64,000 bases of DNA from Paguma larvata (GCA_030068075.1 CM057837.1:26399089-26463088); one strand, 5' to 3'. Shown: positions 32,792 to 44,509, counted from the stretch's first letter. Translations and numbers: made by a program. The notes: generated by a model from the sequence alone, not told the origin.

Positions 32792-33000
32792 AACCACTGG
32801 CTCAGCTGTGATCACGTGACATTCAGCATCACATACTACTTGTATTGCAAGACATTGCTCGTTTATCAAATTAAAATCTATTAGAAATGGTTGCTCTTCT
32901 TGGGGAGCACTCGCAGAACAACTTACTCTCAATCCAAGATTTTACTGTATATAATAAAGATGCCACTGTAGATAATTGTCAATCAAAAATTCTGTAGCCA

Positions 33001-33216
33001 GGGGTGCCTGAGTGGCTCAGTCGGCTAAGCGTCTGACTTTGGCTCAGGTCATGATCTCGAGGTTTGTGAGTTCAAGCCCCATGTTGGGCTCCGTGCTGAC
33101 AGCTCAGAGCCTGGAGCCTGCTTCAGATTCTGTGTCTCCCTCTCTCTCTGCCCCTCCCCTGCTCACACTCTGTCTCTCTCCCTCTCAAAAATAAATATTT
33201 TAACGTTAAAAAAATT
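33001..33216 (+). mobile_element. CAN-SINE with exact 15-bp target duplication
   Basis: AAAATTCTGTAGCCA at 32986-33000 and 33217-33231 flank the copy within old L1 sequence. Confidence 0.97.
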
Positions 33217-34470
33217 AAAATTCTGTAGCCAGCCAAGAGTTAGGGCAGATAAAACATGTTCAGACAAAGAAAGTCTGAGATTCTAAGGCTCACAGACCCT
33301 CCCTGAATGGATTATTAAAGGATGTTCCTCATTAAGATGGAGTTTAGCCTAGAAGGAAAAGGTGGGACATAAGAAGTAATTTGAGACAATAATAATTATG
33401 AACATAAGTCTAAAGAAACATACAGTGTATAAAACCAGTAATTAACAACCAGTACCGGGGATTCAAAAACAGGACCGAAGTAGTAGATCACAACAACCTG
33501 GTGAGATTGGAGACAAAGTTTTGTGAGGTCCCTGTGTCACTGAGGTGGAGGAGAGTGACATTGCTTGCCTCAGAACCTTGTGAAGTATTCATACTAAAAT
33601 ATGCTAGGAACTAGCTATAAGATTACAAAAGAGTGTGACTTTGAAATCAGTAGAAGAGGAATCTTTAAAAAAACTGATTAATCCAATAAAAAGTAGGAAA
33701 GGATTAAAAAGCAGCCAGAAAAACCCCAGAGGAACTGAAAAACACAAAACGGGACGATAGCGGAAATCTGCATACTTTATTATCACAATACATGTGAGTG
33801 GATTGCACTGGGCACCTAAGAGAAAATTCCAGCACAGATTAAAAAATGCAACACCACCGACACCTCAAATCCAGCTTTGTGCAGTCAACAGCGGCTCATT
33901 TAAAACAGTAGAAAGATAGAAGGTAGAAAGATATGAGAGAGGATACGTCCCACAATTACTAACAAAAGAAAGCAAGGGTAGCAATGTTGTTATCGACAAA
34001 ATGAATGAGAAACAGAGCCTTACGTCATGCAAAAGGAACCATTCACTAGGAAGATACGCTTGGACTTTTTTCCCCTACCAACATTATTTCAAAATATACA
34101 GAAAGTACACAGAATTATGAGAAGAAATGGAAACGTTTAAAATTTTTGTGAGAGATTTTACCACAGTTTTCTGGAACATGAGAGCTCTTGTAAACAAAAA
34201 TAATTAGTAAAGAAACAGAAATTTTGAATAACATCTTTATCAGTCTTGATAGGATGAATACATAGAGAAGACTGACTTTGAATTTGTCATTTAAATAACA
34301 TATTTTTCAAGCATGTGGAACATTGACAAAAACTGATCACTTACTGGCCCAAAGCTAGTCTCAACAAATATCAAAGAATGACTGTCATATTTAGACTATA
34401 TTCCTAAGCCACAATACAAGGAAATTACAAAAATGAGAGGTTAGCCAACAAAAGAGAAAAGCGTGTTCTC

Positions 34471-35019
34471 AGGATTTCCAACCACACTGTCAACATCACG
34501 ACATTGGGCACAGGAACCAGGCTGATAGTTACCACTGTGGACAGTTATGCTCTGTAATTTGGGGCAAACCATCCCTCCCTAGGCCAGCGTGTGGGTCCAA
34601 GGACAGAGAGTGCTTTGCCAGCAAAGTCAGCAGGCACAGTAGCTGGTATGTGAGTCCTTGAGGCCAACTCCCCAGGGGCAGCCACTGAGTCAAGGGACCA
34701 ACTGGAGATGACAGCTCAGGACTCTTATCTTTTCCCTTCTCTCTGGTTCCCCACTGACTCCAGATTCAAGTGCGGATGAAAAGTCCACCTTCAGGCTGGA
34801 GGCAGCCTCTGCCCTGAGTGCTATGGGGCAGCTCTCTTTTCACCTAAGCCTGTCCGTGGTCTGGACCCTGCCATGCCTGGAGAGAGGGGCGGGGTGTTGC
34901 TAAGTGAGCATCTCACTCCATATGTTGGCTTTGGGATGGCTTTGGTTTTGGGCCAGTGCTGGACCCCTAGACAGGAGAAGGAGAGGCAGGATGTCGTATG
35001 CGGAACTGTCTGCAAGCCA
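34471..35019. other. No feature seen
   Basis: Moderate GC, no gene or repeat recognised. Confidence 0.45.
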
Positions 35020-35110
35020 AGCAGCTTGAGTTCTGGTCTCCACTCTCTCACAAAGCAGCTCCATGACCTCAAGCAAGTCAGCACTGCCTTGTGCCCCAGT
35101 AGGTAACCTT
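35020..35110 (+). repeat. MIR remnant
   Basis: CTTGAGTTCTGGTCTCCACTC and CATGACCTCAAGCAAGTCA fit the MIR centre. Confidence 0.65.
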
Positions 35111-35154
35111 TCTAAGGCACTCAGTAAACCAGAAGCGACTTACGAAGTCTGCGA

Positions 35155-35610
35155 AATCTGGGAGTTTTATCCAGGACTCTTGGTTGTGAGCGACAGAAAC
35201 CCAGCTCAGACTGGCTCAGACAAAAGGGGAATTAATTGGCTGATGAAACTGGAAAGCTCAAAAGAGTGCCACTGGCCTCAGACGTGGCCAGATCCGGAGC
35301 TTCAAATGAGATCATCAGGACCCTGCCTTTCTCTTCATCGCTTAGCATTGCGTCCTCTGAGCTGGCTCCGTCTCAGGCACGTGCTCCCACCCCCAGCAGA
35401 GCGGCCACCTGAGGATCAGGCTTCCACCCGGTCAGCTTCAGAGCCCTCCGTGAGAAGGTAATGCCTCTTTTCTGGCTGTTTGAACACAAATCCCAGGCCT
35501 GGATCTCATTGGTCTGACTTAGGTCATGTGCCTATCTCTGAACCCATCACTGTGGTCAGGCGTTTGGATGCTCTGATTGCGCAGGGCTTGGTCAGAGGCT
35601 CACCGCTGGA
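35155..35610 (-). mobile_element. LTR-type repeat
   Basis: AGCGACAGAAACCCAGCTCAG, AAAAGGGGAATTAATTGGC and CTTAGGTCATGTGCCTATC follow the reverse of the same LTR family as 25.9-26.3 kb. Confidence 0.55.
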
Positions 35611-36400
35611 GCTGAGGGAGGTGATTTGCCAAGACCTCCAGGGCACCAGGGAAGCAGCAGGCAGCTCAGAGGTGGTTGGGTTGTGATACTCTTCTCCATT
35701 CCACGCTGTGGTTACTAGGTGTCTGGCCTGGGATACGGAGATGAATTTGCATCTTAATTTGCTCACAGTCTGGGGAGGGCAGGTAAGTACACACTGAACC
35801 ATAATACCAGCTGGACCCTCTCTAAGGCTGTCATGGCAGCCCACACAAAGTGCTCCAGAGCCCGACGGAGGCAGGAATTAATTGTGCCTGGGGGCTCAAG
35901 AGGGCTTCTCAGAGGAGGTGATATCTATCTGTCCTGCGTCTCTCTCTTTACTTTCTGCCTGCACTCGAAGGCGGCCGAGTGACACAGGGCTGACCCAGGA
36001 GCAGGACGCGAGCCTCTATGCACCTGTGGAAAAAGGCTGAGAATCGGCTACAGCAGCGCAAATCTGATTATCGGGAACTGAGTGCCTCCGCTGGACCTTG
36101 GTTGCGCACATCTGAATATGGAAATTTAATAACTATACTCGATCTAACCCTACATGTCTGTACTGCCCCAGAGAGAAAATTCGTCTTGGTGTTGGCAATT
36201 TTACAGACATTAGGGAACCGGTGTAAAGAACACTGGTCCCTGAGCTCATGGGTCTGAGGTGACAGTGGTTGGGTTGTTGGTACAGTCCTAGAATGTGAGA
36301 GATGGGAGGCCTGAGAGGCGACCTGGGCCAGGGATTCTTCATGTGGAATCTGTTAGGGCTCCTAAGTTGGAGGCAGAATTGTGCTTTTGTGTGTGCTTCT
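35611..36400. other. No feature seen
   Basis: Ordinary non-coding sequence between LTR and TG repeat. Confidence 0.45.
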
Positions 36401-36440
36401 GTGTGTGTGTGTGTGTGTGTGTGCACGCGTGTGCGCACGT
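36401..36440. repeat. (TG)n with CG-rich alternating end
   Basis: TGTGTG repeats pass into GCACGCGTGTGCGCACGTGC, all alternating purine-pyrimidine; good Z-DNA candidate. Confidence 0.9.
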
Positions 36441-36671
36441 GCATGCACCGGGGAGAGGCTTCATTGCTTTGGTCAGATTCATGGAAGGATCTGTGAGCAC
36501 CAAAATACTGAGAGCTCTGAACTGGGGCCAAAATCCTCATTTGGTGGTGGAATAAAATGAATCCCTGAGGAGAAAATATTCCTGAGAATGACTCAGGTCA
36601 GTGTCTGAGTGGATACTGAACCTCAGCTGTCCAGCTCCTGGGCTAGGGGTGGGGGTGACTTCCTCTAAACC

Positions 36672-36862
36672 AGGGGGTTCCTGAGCCTGACTGGGCATCA
36701 GAACCTTCTGGAGCACCCGGTTTCCTGGGTTGTCTCCAGAGCCACTGAGTAGAGTAGGGTGAGCCCCAGGAACCTATGTGGTTAGCAGGCTCCCTAGGCT
36801 GATCTCATGCAGGCCTCTGAGACGTGGTGCTGGGACAGAGGTCTGGGACCGTAGCTTGAGAA
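36672..36862. repeat. hAT-Charlie remnant (MER20-like)
   Basis: GGGGTTCCTGAGCCTGACTGG, GGCATCAGAACCTTCTGGAGC and CCGTAGCTTGAGAACA fit the MER20-type layout. Confidence 0.5.
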
Positions 36863-36949
36863 CATGGCCTGAATGGGTGGAGGGTCAAAGGGCCAGGTTT
36901 GATGGAGGTGGGTGGGTAGGTGGGCGTGTGAGGGGTTTCCAAGACCACC

Positions 36950-37480
36950 CTGAGGTCTGGTGATTCACTAGAAGGACTCCTAGGACTCAGCATATAGTCA
37001 TACTTGTGGCTGAGATTTATTATAGCAACAGGATACAAAGAAAACCAGCAAAGGAAAAGGTGCATGGGACAAAGACTGGAGGAAACCAGGCACAAGTTTC
37101 CAAGAGTCCTGACCCAGGGAGGCACACAGGACTCCAACATCAGATTGTGACAGCAGGTGTGAGTGTTGTCTACCACGGAAGCTGTCTGAGCCCAGGAGTC
37201 CAGGGTTTTACTGGGGGTCAGTTGCATAGGTACCCTCTGCCCAGCTTGTACCAAAATTCCAGACGTGCAGGAGGAAAGCAGGTGTCCACACAAACCACAC
37301 TGCTTGTACAGATGTTTCTGGTATTCCCTAATTGATAAACTGGGACACCCCCCCCTCCCGTCAGTTAGGGAGTGGTAGGAACACTACTGAACTCCAAGTT
37401 CCCAGATGAGCCCTTTCCTAGGACACCAGTCCCAGGTCTGCTGTGGGAACTCTTTTGCACAATGGAGACACCGGCAGACG
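36950..37480. mobile_element. LTR-type repeat, family not named
   Basis: ATTCACTAGAAGGACTCCTAGG, GAGATTTATTATAGCAACAGG, TCTGGAGG-like and TGTCTACCACGGAAGC phrases belong to an ancient ERV LTR I recall but cannot name. Confidence 0.5.
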
Positions 37481-37739
37481 TGACCTTGACAGGCACTGTG
37501 TCATCAGGGCTCTGAGGGAAGAGTCATAGGGTGTTCTGGTGCATCAACACACCTGTGTCCACTGCAGACAGGTGGTCACAGCAGCTATGTCGTGCAGCCC
37601 CTGGGAACATGGTGTTGCTGTGACCTCACCAGCCTCGATCCTCTGCTTCTCGGTATCACCAGCCTCCACTTAGAGTCCCAGGCGATATACCAGTTTGACT
37701 AGTCCCGGGTCAGCATCTGGTATATTTGGCTTCTGCAGT

Positions 37740-38152
37740 GGGTGTTGGTCTCTGTCTCTCATCAAGCCTCACAGGGGGTTGTATTTGTCTGCAGGGGACA
37801 AATACGGGTATCTCTGCTTGTCTGTGAGACAACAGAAATGTGTTGTCTCACAGATCTGGGGGCTGGAAGTCTGAGCTCAAGGTGTGGGCGGATTTGGTTT
37901 CTTCTGAGGCCTTTCATCTTGGCTTGTAGATGGCGGTCGTCTCCATGAATTCTCATACGGTCTTCTCCCTACGTGTGTTTGTGCCCCGATTTCTTCCTCT
38001 TGGGACACCAATAGTATTGGGTTAGGGCCCACTCCAGTGACCTCATTCAACATTAATTACTTTTTCTCCAAACACAGTACCATTCTGAGGCCCTGAGGGT
38101 TAGGACTTCGACTATGAATTTTGTGGGCGGGGACACAATTCAGCTCACAACA
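37740..38152 (-). mobile_element. MLT1-type LTR
   Basis: GGAAGTCTGAGCTCAAGGTG, CTTGGCTTGTAGATGGCGG and GTTAGGGCCCACTCCAGTG follow the reverse MLT1 LTR; ends GGACACAATTCAGCTCACAACA. Confidence 0.75.
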
Positions 38153-38155
38153 GTA

Positions 38156-38814
38156 GAGAATTCCCCAAAGAGAGACCAGGGGCTTGGAAGCTGGGCATCC
38201 CCTCCTGAAGGACAAAACTGAGATTTTAATGTCTGGCAGCGTCTGTGGTCATGGTCATCGTGTTCTGAGCTCTTCCTCCTGGTAACGTGAGTGTGTTCTC
38301 ACCCTATCCCTCCCGGCCCGCCTAGAAGCAGCCCTGGCTTACAGAAGGAGTAAATGCAAACTGGTTTTTGTCCCATAAAAACACATCCATCATCCAAACA
38401 CAGCCGGTCAGGAGATTCTGCCCTGCGTGGCTGACCTCTGGAGCCGGGCTGGGGTCTCAGCCGCATGGAGGCTGCGGGAGAAGTCAGGGTAGCTCTGACC
38501 ACCAGGCTCTGACTAGCTCGCTTGGTCTGCTTCAGGTGCCCTTGGCTCTGACTTGTAGGTAGAAGCCAGAGGCAACGTTCCCAGCAGTCATTTCTCTGTT
38601 TCTTGAAGAAAGCACCCTGGTTCCGTAAATAAAGATCCTTGGGGTGAGTTGACAGCTGCAGAGGCATTTTGGGAGCAGTAACTGAGCTGCCAAATTACAG
38701 GAGCACGGTCAGGGACCCGCTGAAGAGAGAGAAGCCAACAGGGTGGGCACAGGCCTTCCCCTTGCTCCTCCCAGACTTTGACTCTGCTGCTCGAGGTACC
38801 CCGAGACCTGCTGT

Positions 38815-38816
<2 letters not shown>
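38156..38816. other. No feature seen
   Basis: A 122-codon minus-strand frame at 38299-38667 has no family signature. Confidence 0.45.

Positions 38817-38853
<37 letters not shown>
38817..38853 (+). repeat. (GA)n microsatellite
   Basis: About 17 uninterrupted GA units. Confidence 0.97.
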
Positions 38854-38857
<4 letters not shown>

Positions 38858-38929
38858 TCACCTCCTGCATGGAGCCAGAGCAGGCCAGGCAGAGTGCTCA
38901 TGGGGGATCCCAGGTGGGTGGCGTCTAGG

Positions 38930-39035
38930 GAGAGTCATGTGACTTCCTGGGCCTTCATTTCCTCATCTACAAAATGGGAGCAATGGTCCTGCTCAGCGTC
39001 CCTCACAGCACTGGGTGAGGACGTTAATAAAGAAG
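38930..39035 (+). repeat. MIR remnant
   Basis: GACTTCCTGGGCCTTCATTTCC then CATCTACAAAATGGGAGC. Confidence 0.75.
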
Positions 39036-40199
39036 GTGAAGCCACTCTCCCAGGGACCTCACAGGTGTAACGAGACTGCACTGCCTTTTCGGATCTATGG
39101 CAGGGAGGCCCAGATTTCAGCCTGCGACTGCCCTGGATGGGCTAATCATGTGAGACCCTGCTCACGGGACCCTACCCACCGACAGCCCTCAACCCCTCAG
39201 GCCGCTGATATTCAGAGAGCAAGTCTGGTGTCTGGGCAGAAGGGGCTGGCATTGGTCCTGCTCATATTTCCCCCACCACCTACCACAAGCAGAAGGCTGC
39301 CTTCAGAACTTACCCGAGTTTGTCCCTTAAAATTTAGGCAAAAAATGCACCTTTTGGTTTTGAAGGGCAGAGGCTGCTGCTTTCCAGCTGGGGGCCTGCA
39401 CGGTATGGGGAGAACGTCACAGGAACTGTGAGGATTTGCTTGGGGTCTGCAGGGTGGGGAAGGAGGGGAGCGGGGCACCAGTTCATGCTGCAGCCCCTCC
39501 CACAGGTGGGAGCAGGAAGGGGCACTCAGGACACACTGGACGCATGAATGAATCTGGATGACAGTGGGTGGTCCTGGCCTGGAGAGAGCAGGGAGAGCAA
39601 GGAGACAGGGGACAGTCAACAGCCCTGGGACAGTGAACACTCCCGGGCTGTGCTGCCAGTGCCAGCTTGTGGCCTGCGTTGGCTGTGAGTTCAGAGTGTT
39701 GTGTTGTCCTGCTGTGCTGGGCTCACAGCTGCGGACTGTGGTCATTGTCGAGCCACACAGTCCTTACAGACGTGCTTCCCTGGAACTCATCTTCATGTTC
39801 CCAGGTCCTCTGAGGCTCAGGTGGACTCTAGAGCATCAGGAAGGTGTGTTCTCAGGGTGGGGTGGGGGAGGGAGGGAGCCGGACACTCCCGACTCAACAG
39901 CAGGGGTGATGGTGGGTAGGCCGTTAGTTGGGGCCATTAGTTGAGAATTGGGGCCAGAATGAGGACTTGGTCACCTTAAGTCTCCCGTCCCAGACACAGC
40001 GCATGCGGCCACCCTGGCCTTGGGTGGAGGGGAGACCTGCCCTGTGGTGTAGGGCTGCACCTGCAACCCTAAAGAGATGATCCTTTTATGTGAGGAGGAG
40101 GCAAAGCACAGTTTAATTCGGATGGATTTGAGGTCAGTTCTTGCATTGCCCCTCGTTTGGCTTCTGATACTTACAAGGATGTCTGTGATTATTAAAAAA
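39036..40199. other. No feature seen (1.2 kb)
   Basis: GC-moderate; a minus-strand 177-codon frame (39212-39745) overlaps plus-strand frames and has no domain. Confidence 0.45.
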
Positions 40200-40413
40200 G
40201 GTTTTTTTAATATTTATTTTTGAGAGAGAGAGACACACACACAGAGTGTGAGCAGGAGAGGGGCAGAGAGAGAGGGAGACACAGAATCAGAAGCAGGCTC
40301 CAGGCTCCAAGCTGTCAGCACAGAGCCCGACATGGGGCTCAAACTCTTGAACTGTGAGATCATGACCTGAGCTGAAGTCGGACACTCAACCGACTGAGCC
40401 CCCCGGGTGCCCC
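40200..40413 (-). mobile_element. CAN-SINE inside old L1 3' UTR
   Basis: Reverse copy, TTTTTTTAATATTTATTTTTG to GAGCCCCCCGGGTGCCCC. TTATTAA-type flanks on both sides are a likely target duplication. Confidence 0.93.
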
Positions 40414-40900
40414 TTTATTAAGACTTTTTAAAGAGCAGTTTTAGGGGGCACCTGGGTGGCTCAGTCAGCTCATCGTCAGACTCCTGATTTTGGCTCAGAT
40501 CATGGTCTTGTGGTTGGTGAGAACGAATCCCTGATCGGTTCTACGCTGACAGTGCAGAGCCTGCTTGGGATTCTATCTCTCCCTTTCACTCTGCACCCCC
40601 TTCCCCCAAGTAAATAAACTTTGAAAAAGCAGTTTAGGTTCAAACAAAACTGAGAGGCAGGCAGAGTGTCCCCATATGCCCCTGCCCCACATGCACGGCC
40701 TCCTTATCAACATCCCACCGGAGCGTGCATTTGTTACAATCGATGCGCCTACACAGATACAACATTACCACCCAGAGTCCATAGTTTATCACACTGTTCC
40801 CTCTTGGTGTTGTACGTTCTATGGCTTTGCCAATGGATGTGACCTGTATCCATAATATAGTGTCATGCCCACCCCCACCCTCAGCTGGGTTTATATATTT
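40414..40900 (-). mobile_element. Old L1 3' UTR holding two SINEs
   Basis: TTTTTAAAGAGCAGTTTTAG, then after the SINE GGTTCAAACAAAACTGAGAGG, GTTACAATCGATGCGCCTAC and TCTTGGTGTTGTACGTTC follow the reverse L1M 3' UTR. Confidence 0.7.
40445..40626 (+). mobile_element. CAN-SINE inside old L1 3' UTR
   Basis: GGGGCACCTGGGTGGCTCAG to AAATAAACTTTGAAA. AAGAGCAGTTTTAG before and AAAGCAGTTTAGG after are the decayed target duplication. Confidence 0.93.
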
Positions 40901-41824
40901 GCGCATACTTACGTCTGTAAACCGTGTAACCATGCTCCAAAAGGGCCTCTTGGCAGCTGGAATCTAGTGCAGTGAGGTGGCAGGAGGGGTCAGCAGGGGT
41001 CCCCTGGGCACCAGGTTTGGGAGTTGGGCTTTGCTGGCCACTCGCTCAGAGACATCAGACGCGTCACTATACTCTCGCTGAACCTCAGCTGCACTGTCAA
41101 TGACACCGTTGGGGGAGGGGATAGAAACTCCCTACCAGGTGAGGCTAAGGTGAGGAGATTCTGAGGCATATCTGTGGACCGAGGGGTGTTGCGGGTGGGG
41201 CAGCGGCACCTCGGCCTTTCCTCCTGGTCGCTGACCTCTCCAGGAAATTCTGATCCTCTGTCACCTCCCTGCCAGAGATGAAGGGAGGAATAGGGACAGC
41301 CGGGAAATAAATGGCCCATTTCCTCCAGCCAGAGCTGCTGTCCAGGGCTGGACGCATTGTCTGAAGGGTGCCCCCTGGTGTCCATCACCCGGATGATCAG
41401 GCCTTGTTTGGCCCTGACACAGCGATGGGTTCCGCCCTCCCTGAGTTTATAACCTTCTCCTTTCCTGCTGGAGTTCCAAACTGGAATGTAAAGTAGAACT
41501 GCATAAGTGAGCCGGTTCTGCCGGGCAGCCCTTCTCTTTTCCTGTGTTCCAGGAGAGCCGGTGCACGGGAGTAAGTGGGCAGGTAACAGCCACTCCTTAC
41601 TCTGAAATCCAGGAAGCTAAGTTTCTATGTCCTGCTCAGGCAATCTTTGCCTACCCCAAGGTCACGAAGATATTCTAGTTACTTCTAGAAGCTTTTTTTT
41701 TTTTTAAATTTACTTTCCATAGTCTTTACTTAAAAAAAAAAACAACTAAAATTTGCTTAAAGAATAGAGATTGGTTGCTGTGGAGTGAAATTCAATTTGG
41801 GGCAAAAATAGGTCATTACACCTA
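40901..41824. other. No element recognised except a CTCF-like site
   Basis: A weak MIR-like phrase lies at 41040-41110. T/A homopolymer runs occur at 41693-41705 and 41731-41741. Confidence 0.4.
41366..41384 (-). promoter_or_regulatory. CTCF-like motif
   Basis: The minus strand reads TGGACACCAGGGGGCACCC, which matches the 19-bp CTCF consensus at all but about two positions, including the central CACCAGGGGGCA core. Occupancy is unknown. Confidence 0.55.
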
Positions 41825-41935
41825 AGCTTTGGCTTCCTTAGCTGGGAAATAACTGTGCCAGGATTGTTGTGATGTTAAATGAGATAATAAAGTGCTCTGA
41901 GTAGGGGAAGGCATGCAGCAAGTGAACTCTGTAAG
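41825..41935 (+). repeat. MIR remnant
   Basis: GGCTTCCTTAGCTGGGAAATAAC and GTTAAATGAGATAATAAAGTG match the MIR 3' half. Confidence 0.7.
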
Positions 41936-42578
41936 GCCCATCACTGGCGTTGTTTTTAAGGCTGAAGCCGGGGCGCAGGGGTGCAAGAGGACCTGGCTCC
42001 GAGGGCCCCAAACAAACCAGGCGTGGCCCCTCACCACTGACAAAATCCAAAGACAGAGAAACGAGTGGTGGTGGAACAAGAAAGGAATTTATGTCAGTGA
42101 GACCAGCACCGGGAAGACAGCACACCAGCGTCTCCAAGGGCCAGAAATCCTTCCAGGTTTATGTAAGGAAAATGTGGGGGGAAGGTGGGTGGGTGTGTGC
42201 AGGTGGGCGGTGACGGTCGGATCGATCATTGTCTTGGGGTCAATCACGGGGGAGGCCTTGCCAGCTCGGGTCGGTGCTCCTGCTTCTTGAGGGGGTAGTT
42301 CCAGTTGCATCAGGGGCTGCTTTGGCCTTGGGGCCTCCCACCTTAGCTCAGACAGAAGCTGGAAAGAAGAGCCCAACTAGAAAGTGAGAAGCCATAATGG
42401 AGCCAGCTGAAATCCTTTCATGGCTGGCCAGTATTCTTTTTGACAGTGATGGTCACGGACGTGGTTTGTTTTTCCATTCTTATAATCCATGCTGCATAAC
42501 TATGCTTGCAAACGCAGGCATTTACAAGTATTTCTTGCAAACACAGGCATTTCTGAGTATCTCTGCAGGACAGGTTGT
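41936..42578. other. No gene; short tandem duplication inside
   Basis: CTTGCAAACGCAGGCATTT at 42505 recurs as CTTGCAAACACAGGCATTT at 42534, a 29-bp two-copy tandem. Confidence 0.6.
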
Positions 42579-42777
42579 ATTTTTTTTTATGTTTATTTAT
42601 TTTTGAGAGAGAGGGAGTGCACGCAAGCAGGGGAGGGGCAGAGAGGGAGGAAAAGGACAGGAAGCGGGCTCTGCACTGACAGGAGAGTCTGACTCAGGGC
42701 TCGAACTCATATGAACCGTGAGATCATGACCTGAGCCAAAGTTGGACACTTAACCGATTAAGCCGCCCAGGCGTCCC
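42579..42777 (-). mobile_element. CAN-SINE
   Basis: TTTTTTATGTTTATTTATTTTTG to AGCCGCCCAGGCGTCCC; TTGTAT before and TGTATG after suggest the target duplication. Confidence 0.92.
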
Positions 42778-42786
42778 TGTATGTAC

Positions 42787-42888
42787 TTAAGAGTTTTTAA
42801 AAATAAGTAATCTTTACACCCAATGTAGGGTGCAAACTTACAGCCCTGAGATTAAGTTGCTTTACCAGCTGAGCCAGCCAGGTGCCCC
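42787..42888 (-). mobile_element. Short-type CAN-SINE
   Basis: AATAAGTAATCTTTACACCC to TGAGCCAGCCAGGTGCCCC, reverse short type. Confidence 0.87.
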
Positions 42889-43599
42889 TGATTGTATCTA
42901 TTCTTGATGGTTCCTTGTGCCTCCTTCAAATGTCCCCACCAGGTGAGCCAGAGGAAAGGACCGTGAGGTCTCCCTAGGTTCCCAGCCTGTGGAGGGAAAG
43001 GGTGGGTCAGTAGCTGGCAGCTGAGAGGCTGCTGGAGGAAGGCCAGGGGGAAGACAGCTCCCTAAGATTTGCCCTCTGAAGGGGGAGAGCGACCAGGATG
43101 CAGGTGTGGAAGGAGAGCGTTTGCGAGAAAATAGCTCTTCTCGCGGGAGCCTTTGTTCCTTCAGAAGAGTGATTGCCTTTGATGGGCTGTTAATAGGAGT
43201 CATTACGTGGTTATTAAGAAGGGAATGCAGTGAGCCCAGCTCTGAATAGCTAAGTCCAGCGGTCTTCTGGTGTAACCGTTGTCTTTCCCTCTGCAAATAC
43301 AGAGTGCAGACACCGTCCCTGGAGCCGCCTAAAATTAGAGGTTTTGACATTTTAGCTCAGCGGGATGGACGATGCTCGCGGGTACCAATGAACACCTGGG
43401 GCAGCTGATGGGTGGGCCGAGGTGGAGAAAGGAATGGAAGTCAGAGATGAGAAGGGAGGTGGGGGTGGGCATCAAGAGACACAGTGATGGAGAGACACAG
43501 GAAGAAAGTGGGCAGGGGAGAGAGCCGGAGAGAAGCAGGAACAGAGATAGAGAGCAAAAAGAGAGGAAGAGATGGGGAGGAAACAATTCTAAGAGCCTG
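42889..43599. other. No feature seen
   Basis: A minus-strand 150-codon frame (42898-43350) has no family signature. Purine-rich sequence spans 43430-43575. Confidence 0.45.
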
Positions 43600-43745
43600 G
43601 ATTCTGGCCCAGGGCCAGAGACCTCAGCATCACCTGCAAACCAATGCAGATTCCCAGGCCATCCAGCCCTGCCGATTTAAATTTCTGCATTTAACAAGAT
43701 CTCTGGTGATTACTTGGTGTGTTCAAGCTTGAGAAGCGCTGGTTT
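43600..43745. repeat. hAT-Charlie remnant (MER20-like)
   Basis: CTCAGCATCACCTGCAAACC, GATTCCCAGGCCATCC and AAGCTTGAGAAGCGCTGG. Confidence 0.5.
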
Positions 43746-44509
43746 GAAGCTTCACCAGGGTAAGGGACCCAAAGTGGTCCACAGGCCTGGGGCTAGTGGT
43801 TCGATCTTGAGAAAAGGGCTCACGAGAGGAAGAAAAGCAGAAGGGGTTGGAGAATTCAGTGATGGGGGTGATGTTGGGGGCAGGTGGTCAGAGATGTTGC
43901 TAAGGTGACATTTGCAGAAAGAACTGGAAGAAGAAGAAACCCATGCAGCTCCTGTAGGCTGGGTTCTGTTCTGAGTTCTTCACTGCATTAGTTCATTTAA
44001 CCCTTGCCCTGGGGGGGGGGGGTCAGACCTCCTACCCCCTCAGGTGCTCACAGTTCACACATACTGAATTCAAAGCCAAGAGGGCTTGGAGCAGTTCTGG
44101 CCCCATTACCCACCTGGCACAAGCCCAAGTCACCAGGGAGCGAGACAGAACCATCTCTGCTTCCTCCTGCTTCTTCCCCTCTGATGTTTCCCAGCATCAC
44201 CTGTGTCACCAGGGGCTGTCTGATGTCCATTTCTGGAAACTCTGGAGTTCTTCCCAAAGCCAGAGTGGCTAAAAGTGCATTTGGTTGGGGGGGGGTATGA
44301 CAATGAGGGACTGTGGGGGGACAGCTGCCTGCACAGCCCCTTCTCACGGGCCGTAGTCAGGATGGTGACCTGCTCAAGGTCCTGCAGCCAGAGCCTAGGC
44401 CGTCCAGGGACACTGGCCTGTCAGAGCCCAGAGGGAGCACGGCAGTCTTCTGCCTGGCGATTTGTGATGCGGGGTCACAGTGGTGGCTGAGTGGGAGCAA
44501 AAGTGGGTG
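43746..44509. other. Mostly featureless; G12 run and MIR tail
   Basis: Twelve G at 44011-44022 and a reverse MIR-like phrase at 43960-44008 (GAGTTCTTCACTGCATTAG). No gene. Confidence 0.45.

Larger units (their letters stand above)
31881..32947. mobile_element. Tigger-like (TcMar) DNA transposon, nonautonomous
   Basis: The ends are inverted: TA|CGGTAAAACTTTGGTTTGCG at the left and CAATCCAAGATTTTACTG|TA at the right, with TA dinucleotide target duplications. The interior has no long frame and carries a SINE and a (GA)n tract at 32760-32791. Outer flanks rejoin old L1 sequence. A carnivore Tigger subfamily is likely, but not proven. Confidence 0.75.
31260..34470 (+). mobile_element. Old L1, ORF1 end to ORF2 endonuclease, nested insertions
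   Basis: ORF1-type phrases GAAAGCCAAAACCAAAGAG, CAGTGGAGGCCAGAAGGCAATGG and, beyond the inserts, AAGATGCCACTGTAGATAATTGTCAATC follow in order. ORF2 endonuclease-like phrases (AAAGAAAGCAAGGGTAGC, CTAGTCTCAACAAATATC) come after 33.9 kb. All frames are broken. The element is interrupted by a DNA transposon and a SINE. Confidence 0.65.

Noticed and set aside
39212..39745. 177-codon minus-strand frame
   Set aside because: No domain, no transcript-like structure, and opposing frames on the plus strand are open over the same span.
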